This document shows, piece after piece, positions 1 to 5,669 of a stretch of 5,679 bases of DNA. The position numbers and the translations under genes are program-made. The stretch's first letter is position 1; each line of letters opens with the position of its first letter. The notes below the pieces were generated by a model. The model saw only the letters and a list, made by a program, of their open reading frames with translations. It was not told where the DNA came from and did no database searches. Source of the DNA: Solobacterium sp. (GTDB lineage: Bacteria > Bacillota_I > Bacilli_A > Erysipelotrichales > Erysipelotrichaceae); NCBI GenBank assembly GCA_017536845.1, contig JAFWCP010000225.1:1-5679 (forward strand), read 5' to 3'.

Positions 1-157
1 CGCCGACCAGCTGCCCTTCATGGTCCAATGCCCAGAAGACGGCATTCCCGGAAGTGATGTTACGGTAGAAGTACCGGGCCGTCGGCGAGGCATCGGCTTC
101 CTTCTGGTCCCCCCACAGTTCCAGCATCTCTGTGCCGGCCGCTTGTCTTACCTGCAT
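1..157 (-). CDS. GNAT-family N-acetyltransferase, N-terminal fragment (runs off window)
   Basis: An ATG at 157-155 opens a frame that stays open to the window edge, giving 52 complete codons. The start is well supported by AAGGAG at 170-165, seven bases upstream. The peptide begins MQVRQAAGTEMLELWG and continues with a PTARYFYRNI stretch, then GNAVFWALDHEGQLVG. A beta strand, a helix and then a 'FWALD..GQLVG' strand pair fit the first part of the GNAT fold, which transfers acetyl from acetyl-CoA to an amine. The acetyl-CoA-binding motif (R/QxxGxG/A) would lie beyond the window, so the family call rests on overall resemblance only and the substrate is unknown. The gene starts only 20 bases after a terminator-like hairpin and has no convincing promoter of its own, so it may depend on read-through from the tRNA/maf unit. 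Confidence 0.6.
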   Translation of the reverse strand, partial: MQVRQAAGTEMLELWGDQKEADASPTARYFYRNITSGNAVFWALDHEGQLVG

Positions 158-177
158 GTCTTTTCTCCTTCAGGGCA

Positions 178-213
178 TCAGAAAAGCCCGATGATCTGAC
201 CGGGCTTTTCTGA
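178..213 (-). terminator. Rho-independent terminator after tRNA-Thr
   Basis: A perfect 13-bp inverted repeat, TCAGAAAAGCCCG and CGGGCTTTTCTGA, is separated by a 10-base loop. The core is GCCCG/CGGGC, and TTTTC follows the core within the outer stem on either strand. The hairpin starts four bases after the tRNA CCA end (minus-strand order) and should form the 3' end of the tRNA and any maf read-through transcript. The T-run is short and is partly paired within the stem, so termination may be incomplete. This would allow transcription into the GNAT gene, whose Shine-Dalgarno sequence begins eight bases further on. Confidence 0.72.
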
Positions 214-217
214 AGTA

Positions 218-291
218 TGGTGCCGCTTGGCAGAATTGAACTGCCCGCTCAGCATTACCATTGCTGTGTATTACCACTATACTAAAGCGGC
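218..291 (-). tRNA. tRNA-Thr (anticodon GGU)
   Basis: A full 74-nt cloverleaf can be drawn without mismatch. The acceptor stem is GCCGCTT (291-285) with AAGCGGC (228-222). The D stem is GTAT/ATAC with a 7-nt loop AGTGGTA that keeps A14, G18 and G19. The anticodon stem is CAGCA/TGCTG around loop ATGGTAA. The variable loop is four bases (AGCG). The T arm is GGCAG/CTGCC around TTCAATT. Discriminator A (221) and CCA (220-218) are encoded. The anticodon is GGT, at 259-257, and reads ACC and ACU. The G1-C72 and C2-G71 pairs and G35/U36 agree with known threonine identity elements. The gene lies 36 bases after the maf stop codon, so maf transcripts should run through it. Oddities are A at position 32 of the anticodon loop, where a pyrimidine is usual, and a minimal D loop. 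Confidence 0.95.
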
Positions 292-302
292 TTAGCTCAA
301 CT

Positions 303-331
303 ATACTAGCAGATCCCTTCAGAGAAATCAA
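303..331 (-). promoter_or_regulatory. Probable promoter of tRNA-Thr
   Basis: On the minus strand a -35 element TTGATT (331-326) is followed after exactly 17 bases by TAGTAT (308-303). The -10 is preceded by TG plus one base (311-309), an extended -10 signature. Transcription would begin near 296, leaving a leader of about five bases before the mature tRNA 5' end at 291. The -35 element contains the maf stop codon TGA (330-328), so the signal is embedded in the end of the preceding gene. The match is good but untested. Confidence 0.6.
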
Positions 332-891
332 TACTCTTTTAGATTTTTTGTCTGCTCGTATACAAGATTCAGCGGCAAACCCATGATGGAATCGAGATCT
401 CCGCTGATTCCGGTGATGTATTTTCCGCCAAAACCCTGAATTCCGTAGGCCCCGGCCTTGTCCTTGTACTCGCCGGTATTCAGGTAGGCCTGGATTTCAT
501 CGTCCGTCATCGGCGCAAAGGTGACATCCGAGACGGTCACATCCGCATATTCCTTCTTAGCCGAAACAATGCAGAGTCCGGTAATCACCTGGTGGGTTGT
601 TCCCTGCAGCCCCCTCAGCATGATCCGGGCTTCTTCTTCATCCGCCGGCTTGCCCAGCACCTTGCCATTGAGCACGACGATGGTATCGCTGCCGATGACC
701 ACGGCATCAGGATGCTTTTCAAGGATATGCATCGCCTTGCGCTCGGACAGCTTTTTCACCTCTTCCGCAAGATCATTGTCAGCGTTGATGGTTTCATCGA
801 TTTCTGCCGGCTGGCAGAGAAATTCCGGCAGGCATTTGAGCAGCAGTTCCTTACGCCGCGGGGACTTGCTGGCGAGAATCACTTCTTTCAT
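328..891 (-). CDS. maf: Maf-family nucleotide pyrophosphatase (dTTP/UTP type)
   Basis: This 187-residue protein has the usual length for Maf. Maf proteins hydrolyse non-canonical or modified NTPs, and some canonical ones, to NMP plus pyrophosphate in the cytosol; they are linked to nucleotide-pool cleaning and to septum/division control. The N-terminal signature ASKSPRRKELL is at residues 7-17. VIGSDTIVV (65-73) carries the conserved Asp69. LGKP (79-82) gives Lys81, GTTHQVITG is at 97-105, and AGAYGIQG (146-153) gives Gln152. The Arg/Lys/Gln set and the IQG motif match the YhdE branch, which prefers dTTP, UTP and modified uridine triphosphates, rather than the YceF branch (7-methyl-GTP). The ATG start is supported by AAGGAGGG at 906-899, seven bases upstream. 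A terminator and a TATAAT lie just upstream, so maf is probably its own unit, read through into tRNA-Thr. No terminator separates maf from the tRNA. Confidence 0.96.
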   Translation of the reverse strand: MKEVILASKSPRRKELLLKCLPEFLCQPAEIDETINADNDLAEEVKKLSERKAMHILEKHPDAVVIGSDTIVVLNGKVLGKPADEEEARIMLRGLQGTTHQVITGLCIVSAKKEYADVTVSDVTFAPMTDDEIQAYLNTGEYKDKAGAYGIQGFGGKYITGISGDLDSIMGLPLNLVYEQTKNLKEY

Positions 892-919
892 TTATCAGCC
901 CTCCTTTTTAACCTGGGGC

Positions 920-925
920 ATTATA
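920..925 (-). promoter_or_regulatory. -10 element of probable maf promoter
   Basis: A perfect TATAAT lies at 925-920 on the minus strand, between the copA-operon terminator and the maf ribosome binding site. Transcription would start near 913 and give a leader of about 22 bases carrying AAGGAGGG. No good -35 is seen at 16-18 bases, because that position falls in the descending arm and T-run of the terminator. A TTGAAT upstream is only 10 bases away, which is too close. The promoter may be weak or activator-dependent. Confidence 0.5.
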
Positions 926-939
926 CGCCTGAACCATTC

Positions 940-974
940 AAAAAGCACACGGTTTTGCATCCTGTGTGCCTTTT
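940..974 (-). terminator. Rho-independent terminator of the csoR-copA operon
   Basis: On the minus strand GCACAC (969-964) pairs with GTGTGC (950-945), separated by a 13-base loop in which GG and CC can also pair. Five Ts follow at 944-940. An A-run upstream (974-971) can pair with those Ts, so the hairpin could also act, more weakly, on the other strand. It lies 30 bases after the copA stop codon and before the maf -10, and so separates the copper operon from maf. Confidence 0.82.
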
Positions 975-1003
975 CTGGTTTCAGAAGCCTTCTTCAGCCT
1001 GCT

Positions 1004-3709
1004 TCATTCGATGCCCAGGTAGGTGTAGTCTTTTGCTTCCACGGCATCCCTGATCAGCTTCTCATCCACATCCTTGGACAGGGTGAGGACAGCGATGTTC
1101 TTTTCATGGTCGGGCTTCGCCGCTTCAATGCCGTCAATGGCTTCCAGCGCCTTCTTTACCGTTGCTTCGCAATGTGTGCACATCATGCCTTCAATCTTTA
1201 CAGTCTTTTCCATTTTCTTTTCTTCTCCTTTGATTGTATATCCGGCTGCTTCCACAGCCGCTCTGATTTCCTCTTCATCCGGTTGTTTGGTGAAGGTAAT
1301 CACCGCTGTCCCGTCGGCGTGGCTGCATGTCGCGGAAAGCACATTGGTCACGCCTTCCAGCGCCTTCTTCACCCGTGATTCGCAATGTTCGCACATCATG
1401 CCCTCCACCGGGATGGTCATGCTTTTCACCTCTTCCGGCAGGGCGCCTTTGATTTTTCTGTCATGGCGCGGATCAAAGAGCCTGAACAGGTTCAGCCGCA
1501 AGGCGTTCATGCATACGGTAAACGAAGACAGGGACATGGCCGCCGCCCCGACCATCGGGTTCATCTTCCAGGCAAACAGGCCGGCCGCCAGGGGAATGCA
1601 TATGGCATTGTAGAAGAACGCCCAGAACAGGTTTTCATGAATGTTTCGCAGGGCCGCCCGGGACAGGCGCACCGCTGCCGCCACGTCGGTAAGACGGCTG
1701 TTCATCAGGACGATATCCGCCGAATCGATGGCGACATCCGTACCGGCGCCGATGGCGATGCCGACATCCGCCCGCACCAGTGAAGGGGCGTCGTTGATGC
1801 CATCGCCTACCATGGCCGTCCGGCCGCGGGCCATCAGCTCACGGATCTTTTTTTCCTTGCCTTCCGGCAATACCCCGGCCACAACCGTATCCACGCCGGC
1901 CTCTCTGCCGATGGCAGCAGCCGTTCTGGCGTTGTCGCCGGTGATCATGACAACTTCAATGCCCATGTTCTTCAGCTGGCTGATGGCTTCGCGGGAATCT
2001 TCCTTGATGACATCCGCCACGGCGATCATGCCAAGCAGCCTGCCGTCCAGGGCGAAGAACAGCGGCGTCTTGCCCTGGGCCGCCAGGGTGTCTGCCTGAT
2101 GCAGCTGGTCCTGGGTCAGATGGACCAGGGTGGAAATGTATTTCAGGGATCCGCCGGTCAGGCTTCTGCCCTGATACACAGCCGCCAGGCCGTTGCCGAC
2201 AAGGGCTTTGAATTCCGTGACCTCTTCTTTTTCCGTTTTTTCCTTTTCCGCTTCCCGGACGATGGCTTTGGCCAGCGGATGTTCGGACCTTGCCTCCAGG
2301 GCATAGGCCAGCTGCAGCAGCCTTTCACGGCTGATGCCGGCCGACGGCACAAGGTCGGTTACCTGGGGCTGGCCGGAAGTAATCGTACCGGTTTTATCCA
2401 GGGCAACAATCTGCACCTTGCCGGCATTTTCCAGCACTTCGCTTGTCTTGAACAGAATGCCGTTTTTCGCACCCATGCCGTTGGCAACCATGACTGCGAC
2501 CGGCGTCGCCAGGCCAAGCGCACAGGGGCAGGAGATCACAAGCACCGAAATGCCCCTTGCCAGGGCAAAGGCGAAATCCTTGCCGGCCATCAGCCAGCCG
2601 GCCAGGGTCACCAGGGAGATGACGATGACCGCCGGCACGAAGATGCCGGATACTTTATCCGCAATGCGGGCAATCGGCGCCTTGGTGGCTGCCGCGTCGG
2701 AAACCATTCTGATGATCTGCGACAGTGTCGTATCTTCGCCGACCCTTGTCGCCCTGGCCTTGAGATAGCCGGACTGGTTGACCGTCGCGGCCGAGACCCT
2801 GTCGCCTTCTCCTTTATCCACCGGGATGCTTTCCCCGGTCAGGGCGGATTCATCGACGGCACTGGTGCCTTCCAGCACGATGCCGTCAACCGGGATGTTC
2901 TCACCCGGCTTTACGACAAAGACGTCGCCGATCTGCACTTCTTCAATGGGGACGGCCTGTTCCCGGCCGTCACGTTCCACCACGGCGGTTTTCGGTGCCA
3001 GCTTCATCAGGGAGCGCAGGGCATCGGTGGTCCTTCCCTTTGACATGGCCTCCAGCATCTTGCCCACGGTGATCAGGGCCGGGATCATCGCCGCCGATTC
3101 AAAGTAGAGTTCATTGTGGTAGAGCTCCATCAGTTCGGCATTGGGCGTTCCCCGGGTGATCAGGATGCTCATGTGGTACATGACCGTCACCGACCAGGCA
3201 AAGGAGGCGGTTGAGCCAAGGGCCACCAGGGTATCCATATTCGGCGCACCGTGGAACAGGCTGCTGTAGCCGCTGGTAAAGAACTTATGGTTGATGATCA
3301 TGACGGCCACCGCCAGCAATAACTGGGTCAGGGCCAGGCCGATGTGGTTGTGCTCCAGAAACCCGGGCACCGGGAAGCCGGCCATGTTGTGGCCCATGGA
3401 GACATACATCAGGATGGCCAGGAAGCCCATGGAAAGCAGCAGCCTGCGCTTTAGTTTTGGTGTTTCCCGGTCTGCCAGGGGGTCATCGTCGGTGCTGACG
3501 GCAGCCTTTGCGCCTTTCAGGGAGGCGCCGTAGCCGGCGTTTTCCACCGCCTTGATGATCGCTTTGGGATCGGCAGTACCTTCAACACCCATTGAATTTG
3601 TCAGCAGTGAGACAGCGCAGGATTCAACGCCGTCAACCGCGTTAACGGCCTTTTCCACGCGGGCCTGGCAGGCCGCGCAGCTCATGCCGGTTACCGTATA
3701 CTGTTCCAT
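1004..3709 (-). CDS. copA: Cu(I)-translocating P1B-type ATPase with two C-terminal CopZ-like domains
   Basis: A 901-residue membrane pump that exports Cu(I) using ATP. Domains in order: N-terminal HMA metal-binding domain with GMSCAAC (Cys11, Cys14); membrane segments near 89-105, 123-140, 158-184 and 201-220; actuator with TGES (291-294); segments near 353-375 and 381-405 carrying the ion-binding CPC (394-396); DKTGT with phosphorylated Asp438 (438-442); SEHPL with His477 and GNG (505-507) in the nucleotide domain; TGDN (590-593); GDGIND (635-640); then two membrane helices with YN (700-701) and MSLSS (725-729) followed by Asn735. CPC, YN and MSxSS define the Cu(I)/Ag(I) P1B-1 class. Unusually, two more HMA domains follow: 764-831 (CEHC, 773-776) and 833-901 (CTHC, 844-847). 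The usual single- or double-N-HMA pump has about 740-800 residues. The ATG has GAGG nine bases upstream, overlapping the end of csoR, and the 13-nt gap implies one operon with translational coupling. Expression should follow CsoR derepression by copper. Confidence 0.97.
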   Translation of the reverse strand: MEQYTVTGMSCAACQARVEKAVNAVDGVESCAVSLLTNSMGVEGTADPKAIIKAVENAGYGASLKGAKAAVSTDDDPLADRETPKLKRRLLLSMGFLAILMYVSMGHNMAGFPVPGFLEHNHIGLALTQLLLAVAVMIINHKFFTSGYSSLFHGAPNMDTLVALGSTASFAWSVTVMYHMSILITRGTPNAELMELYHNELYFESAAMIPALITVGKMLEAMSKGRTTDALRSLMKLAPKTAVVERDGREQAVPIEEVQIGDVFVVKPGENIPVDGIVLEGTSAVDESALTGESIPVDKGEGDRVSAATVNQSGYLKARATRVGEDTTLSQIIRMVSDAAATKAPIARIADKVSGIFVPAVIVISLVTLAGWLMAGKDFAFALARGISVLVISCPCALGLATPVAVMVANGMGAKNGILFKTSEVLENAGKVQIVALDKTGTITSGQPQVTDLVPSAGISRERLLQLAYALEARSEHPLAKAIVREAEKEKTEKEEVTEFKALVGNGLAAVYQGRSLTGGSLKYISTLVHLTQDQLHQADTLAAQGKTPLFFALDGRLLGMIAVADVIKEDSREAISQLKNMGIEVVMITGDNARTAAAIGREAGVDTVVAGVLPEGKEKKIRELMARGRTAMVGDGINDAPSLVRADVGIAIGAGTDVAIDSADIVLMNSRLTDVAAAVRLSRAALRNIHENLFWAFFYNAICIPLAAGLFAWKMNPMVGAAAMSLSSFTVCMNALRLNLFRLFDPRHDRKIKGALPEEVKSMTIPVEGMMCEHCESRVKKALEGVTNVLSATCSHADGTAVITFTKQPDEEEIRAAVEAAGYTIKGEEKKMEKTVKIEGMMCTHCEATVKKALEAIDGIEAAKPDHEKNIAVLTLSKDVDEKLIRDAVEAKDYTYLGIE
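1141..1189. repeat. Direct repeat copy 2 inside copA (last HMA domain)
   Basis: This 49-bp stretch matches 1354-1402 at 43 of 49 positions by eye (about 88%). It encodes the CxHC motif and first helix of the last HMA domain ([16 protein letters not shown]). The nucleotide-level similarity indicates that the two C-terminal HMA domains arose by tandem duplication. The N-terminal HMA domain does not share it. Confidence 0.75.
1211..1231 (-). promoter_or_regulatory. Candidate internal translation start for a free CopZ-like chaperone (69 residues)
   Basis: Within copA, and in frame, Met833 (ATG at 1213-1211) is preceded by AAAGGAG (1231-1225) with an 11-base gap that is almost all A and G. Starting here would give a 69-residue protein beginning [15 protein letters not shown], the size and motif pattern of stand-alone CopZ copper chaperones (CxHC; Tyr near the C-terminus). 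The gap is longer than ideal. The Lys/Glu linker KGEEKK is simply the translation of this ribosome-binding-like sequence, as expected if a separate copZ was fused in frame. Whether it still initiates is unknown. Confidence 0.4.
1354..1402. repeat. Direct repeat copy 1 inside copA (second HMA domain)
   Basis: This is the partner of the repeat at 1141-1189, offset by 213 bp (71 codons). It encodes the CEHC motif and first helix of the HMA domain at residues 764-831. The six mismatches include both silent and replacement changes. Confidence 0.75.
1418..1434 (-). promoter_or_regulatory. Candidate internal translation start for a two-domain chaperone (138 residues)
   Basis: In frame in copA, Met764 (ATG at 1420-1418) is preceded by AAGAGGTGA (1434-1426), a long match to the 16S anti-Shine-Dalgarno complement, five bases from the ATG (eight from GAGG). 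This spacing is close to ideal. Initiation would yield a soluble 138-residue protein with two HMA domains, starting [13 protein letters not shown]. The preceding residues (LPEEVKS) are what such a ribosome binding site encodes when read through. Activity is inferred from sequence alone, and GA-rich codons for Glu/Lys can mimic such sites by chance. Confidence 0.4.
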
Positions 3710-3722
3710 ATCTTTTTTCCTC

Positions 3723-4004
3723 TTATTTCATCATCTTCTGCAGTACCTGCAAAAGCTCGTCAATGCTCTCGTCCCTGCCGGCAAGGATATCCTCCCGGAC
3801 GCAGGAACGGATATGACAGGCCAGCAGTTCCCTGTTGAAACTGTTCAGCGCCGAAGTGACGGCAGATACCTGGATCAGGATATCCGGGCAGTAAGCGTCA
3901 TTTTCCACCATCTTTTCGATGCCGCGGATCTGTCCTTCGGCTTTCTTCAGCCTTGTCAGCAGTGCTTTTTTCTGCTCCTGGCTTCTTTTCTTCGTTCTTT
4001 CCAT
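3723..4004 (-). CDS. csoR: Copper-sensing transcriptional repressor CsoR
   Basis: A small all-helical DNA-binding repressor of 93 residues from the ATG at 4004. It binds the copper operon promoter when metal-free and releases it on Cu(I) binding. The ligand triad is present with CsoR spacing: Cys39 in AYCPDIL, then His64 and Cys68 in CHIRSC, intervals of 25 and 4 as in Mycobacterium tuberculosis CsoR (Cys36, His61, Cys65). This separates it from RcnR/FrmR, which use an N-terminal His, and from CstR, which lacks the His. The N-terminal part is rich in Arg/Lys with [15 protein letters not shown], the family signature. A GTG at 4013 would add three residues (start MCDMERT), but nothing resembling a ribosome binding site precedes it. 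The ATG has a modest GCGGTG (4016-4011). The matching operator lies just upstream and copA follows after 13 bases. Confidence 0.95.
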   Translation of the reverse strand: MERTKKRSQEQKKALLTRLKKAEGQIRGIEKMVENDAYCPDILIQVSAVTSALNSFNRELLACHIRSCVREDILAGRDESIDELLQVLQKMMK

Positions 4005-4020
4005 ATCACACACCGCAGTA

Positions 4021-4048
4021 AGTATACCCCCACGGGGTATATTGTCAA
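4021..4048 (-). promoter_or_regulatory. Promoter of the csoR-copA operon
   Basis: On the minus strand a perfect -35 TTGACA (4048-4043) and -10 TATACT (4026-4021) are 16 bp apart, a strong sigma-A-type promoter. Transcription would begin near 4016-4013, almost at the csoR start codon. The spacer and the -10 are covered by the CsoR operator, so bound repressor should block RNA polymerase. It lies directly after the terminator of the upstream gene, which keeps the operon independent. Confidence 0.88.
4023..4041. promoter_or_regulatory. CsoR operator
   Basis: A perfect inverted repeat, TATACCCC then CAC then GGGGTATA, of 8-3-8 bases. It matches the known CsoR recognition pattern of AT-flanked CCCC/GGGG half-sites. 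It sits between the -35 and -10 and overlaps the first four bases of the -10. With csoR as the next gene this gives negative autoregulation relieved by Cu(I). Confidence 0.9.
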
Positions 4049-4060
4049 GGCATACGCCTT

Positions 4061-4090
4061 AAAAAAGGATTCCTGTGAATCAGGAATCCT
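4061..4090 (-). terminator. Rho-independent terminator of the kinase-like gene
   Basis: On the minus strand AGGATTCCTG (4090-4081) pairs perfectly with CAGGAATCCT (4075-4066) around a 5-base loop, followed by a T-run ending at 4061. The stem includes the last codons (Asp, Ser) and the stop codon TGA (4082-4080) spans stem and loop, so coding sequence and terminator overlap. The -35 of the csoR promoter begins 12 bases later. Confidence 0.92.
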
Positions 4091-5669
4091 GCCATTTCAA
4101 GCTGATATACTGACGGACCAGGACCGCCGTATTCTCTGGACATTGCCGGAGAACCGCTTCGAGGAACGTCTTTTCTTCCCCATCACGAAGCAGGCTCATA
4201 AAGATCCCAAGCATGTCCTGCTGCATCTTCCGGTATGTATTTACCGCATACGGGACAATCCTGTCCACTGCCGTCAGGCGCACCTGGTGCTGGTCGATGA
4301 GGATGTCCGCCATCACAAGGCCTTCAAGACAGCAGTCGTTTTTCGCCAGGATATCCGCGCCATCCAGAGCAGATGTGGTCCATGTCAGCACCTGGCGTGG
4401 GCTGAATTCGTATGCCTGTATGCTTTCAAGCGGCATCCAGCCCTTCCGCAGGGTAATGATGCGGCTGTGGACGTCATCCTCGGCAATCCTCGCCGGCGGT
4501 TCCATACAGACAAGATGATAGCTGATCACGTTGAAGAAGCCTTCGGAATACGGCTTTTCACGTCCCCATTCCACATAGAGGCAGACAGGCTGGCTGGTAT
4601 CCAGGTCATAGCCGGCGAGGATGAGGCCGTCCCGGATGTAACGGAGGGTTCTGAGAACCACAAAACGGCCGTCCAGCCGTTTGCCAGGCTGGTACTGGTC
4701 CAGGATATCGCTGATAAACGATGGCTTCCTGACGGGCGGAGTATAAAGAAGCTGCTGTTTTTCATGGATGAGCTGTCTTGTTTCCGCCAGCAGCCGGTCA
4801 AGATCAGCTTCCGGCCACCTCAGCAGGCGGACATCATGGCCGCTGACATCGACTTTCACATCACCAAAGCAGATCACCACGGAAGCCCCTTTTAAAACGC
4901 GCAGGGAGTACGTGATGCCGGCTTCTTCCAGCCGGCCTGCCATGGTCCTTGCCGCTTCATAGCAGGCAGGCTCATAGGCAAGAAAGACATCGCCGCGTCG
5001 GCTGAGCTGCCCCGCGGCATGTGCGATCTCCGGATAGATGTCATCTGTTTCATGCCTCAGCACAGTATCGCCCCGCCTGCCTTTGAAGGCCATGCGCAGC
5101 TGCCTGAGGGTTGTGATTTCCCCATGCAGGCAGCGGTCGGCAATCACTGCTGCCGGAAGGTCTTCCAGGGCAAACGGATCCATCGGTCCCTCCCCTTTGA
5201 GCATCTGATAGAACAGGCGGCCGATAGCTTTGATGTCTTCACTCTCCTCGCCGCAGGGGGCAAAGGCTTCAAGGTCGGTCAGGACGGCATCATATTCTGA
5301 AACGGCAACCAGGTTGCTTTTTTTGATATCGGTATGGGTCAGCCCCATGGTGCGGGCATAGATCAGCGCTTCACAGATGCAGATGCACCAGCTGAGCGCT
5401 TCCTTCATGCTTATGCTGTCCTTCTGGTCAACGCTTTCCCCCTCGGCAAAGCTGTGGATGACGATCTTTCTTCCCTGCTCTTCAAACGTGCCGAGATACT
5501 GCACGATATAAGGATGACGCAGGCAGGTGGCGGTTGTTTCTTCTTCACGCAGTTCCTTGAGGACGACATCCTGGCCGCTCACGGTATCATTGGCCAGCCA
5601 TACCCGCTGGCCAAGCTGCCAGCTGATCAGATAGCGGTTGTTTACAAGTTCGTTATATCTGTACATCAT
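4080..5669 (-). CDS. Tandem protein kinase-like protein (atypical Ser/Thr kinase plus pseudokinase)
   Basis: From the first ATG (5669) the protein has 529 residues and no clear signal peptide or membrane helix, so it is probably cytosolic. Residues about 12-200 resemble a Hanks-type Ser/Thr kinase. The N-lobe YLISWQLGQRVWLAND lacks the glycine loop. Lys38 in VVLKEL is the expected ATP-binding Lys. HTDIKKSN (112-119) is the catalytic loop with Asp114, Lys116 and Asn119, DLE (132-134) replaces DFG, and EDIKAIGRLFYQML fits the helix-F region. Residues about 220-310 are unassigned. Residues about 328-475 look like a second kinase fold: LDGRFVVLRTLRYIRDGLIL then AGYDLDTSQPVCLYVEWG for the N-lobe, and a later GLVMADILIDQHQVRLTAVD in the place of the catalytic loop and DFG, with catalytic residues lost. 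Substrate and role are unknown. The next ATG (5666) or a TTG (5672) are alternative starts. No ribosome binding site is visible in the 10 upstream bases, so an upstream start cannot be excluded. Confidence 0.8.
   Translation of the reverse strand: MMYRYNELVNNRYLISWQLGQRVWLANDTVSGQDVVLKELREEETTATCLRHPYIVQYLGTFEEQGRKIVIHSFAEGESVDQKDSISMKEALSWCICICEALIYARTMGLTHTDIKKSNLVAVSEYDAVLTDLEAFAPCGEESEDIKAIGRLFYQMLKGEGPMDPFALEDLPAAVIADRCLHGEITTLRQLRMAFKGRRGDTVLRHETDDIYPEIAHAAGQLSRRGDVFLAYEPACYEAARTMAGRLEEAGITYSLRVLKGASVVICFGDVKVDVSGHDVRLLRWPEADLDRLLAETRQLIHEKQQLLYTPPVRKPSFISDILDQYQPGKRLDGRFVVLRTLRYIRDGLILAGYDLDTSQPVCLYVEWGREKPYSEGFFNVISYHLVCMEPPARIAEDDVHSRIITLRKGWMPLESIQAYEFSPRQVLTWTTSALDGADILAKNDCCLEGLVMADILIDQHQVRLTAVDRIVPYAVNTYRKMQQDMLGIFMSLLRDGEEKTFLEAVLRQCPENTAVLVRQYISLKWQDS

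Noticed and set aside
218..291. tRNA 3' end as an attachment site for an integrated element
   Set aside because: The tRNA is intact, no second copy of its 3' end is seen in the window, and neither an integrase nor phage genes lie next to it.
521..1378. Plus-strand open frame of 285 codons opposite maf and the end of copA
   Set aside because: It spans two real genes and the terminator between them on the other strand, with a Ser-rich composition typical of shadow frames.
1847..1853. A AAA AAG heptamer in the correct phase in copA (codons 619-621), a classic -1 frameshift site
   Set aside because: The -1 frame ends after two codons (GAT CCG TGA) and the product would lack the GDGIND hinge and last helices. 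KEKK is a common sequence here and I see no clear downstream stimulatory structure, so chance is more likely.
2099..3043. Plus-strand open frame of 314 codons opposite copA
   Set aside because: It is entirely antisense to the conserved core of CopA (CPC and DKTGT regions), and its residues mirror that sequence with no domain of their own.
4011..4013. GTG as the csoR start codon
   Set aside because: It would lie at or within a base or two of the predicted transcription start with no ribosome binding site. The ATG nine bases later has a partial one and begins nearer the conserved family region. Leaderless use of GTG is possible but less likely.
3552..4895. A 447-codon open frame on the plus strand across the kinase-like gene, csoR and the start of copA
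   Set aside because: It runs antisense through well-supported genes, crosses their promoter and terminator, and its translation has no recognisable domain. It reflects high GC at third positions of the real genes.
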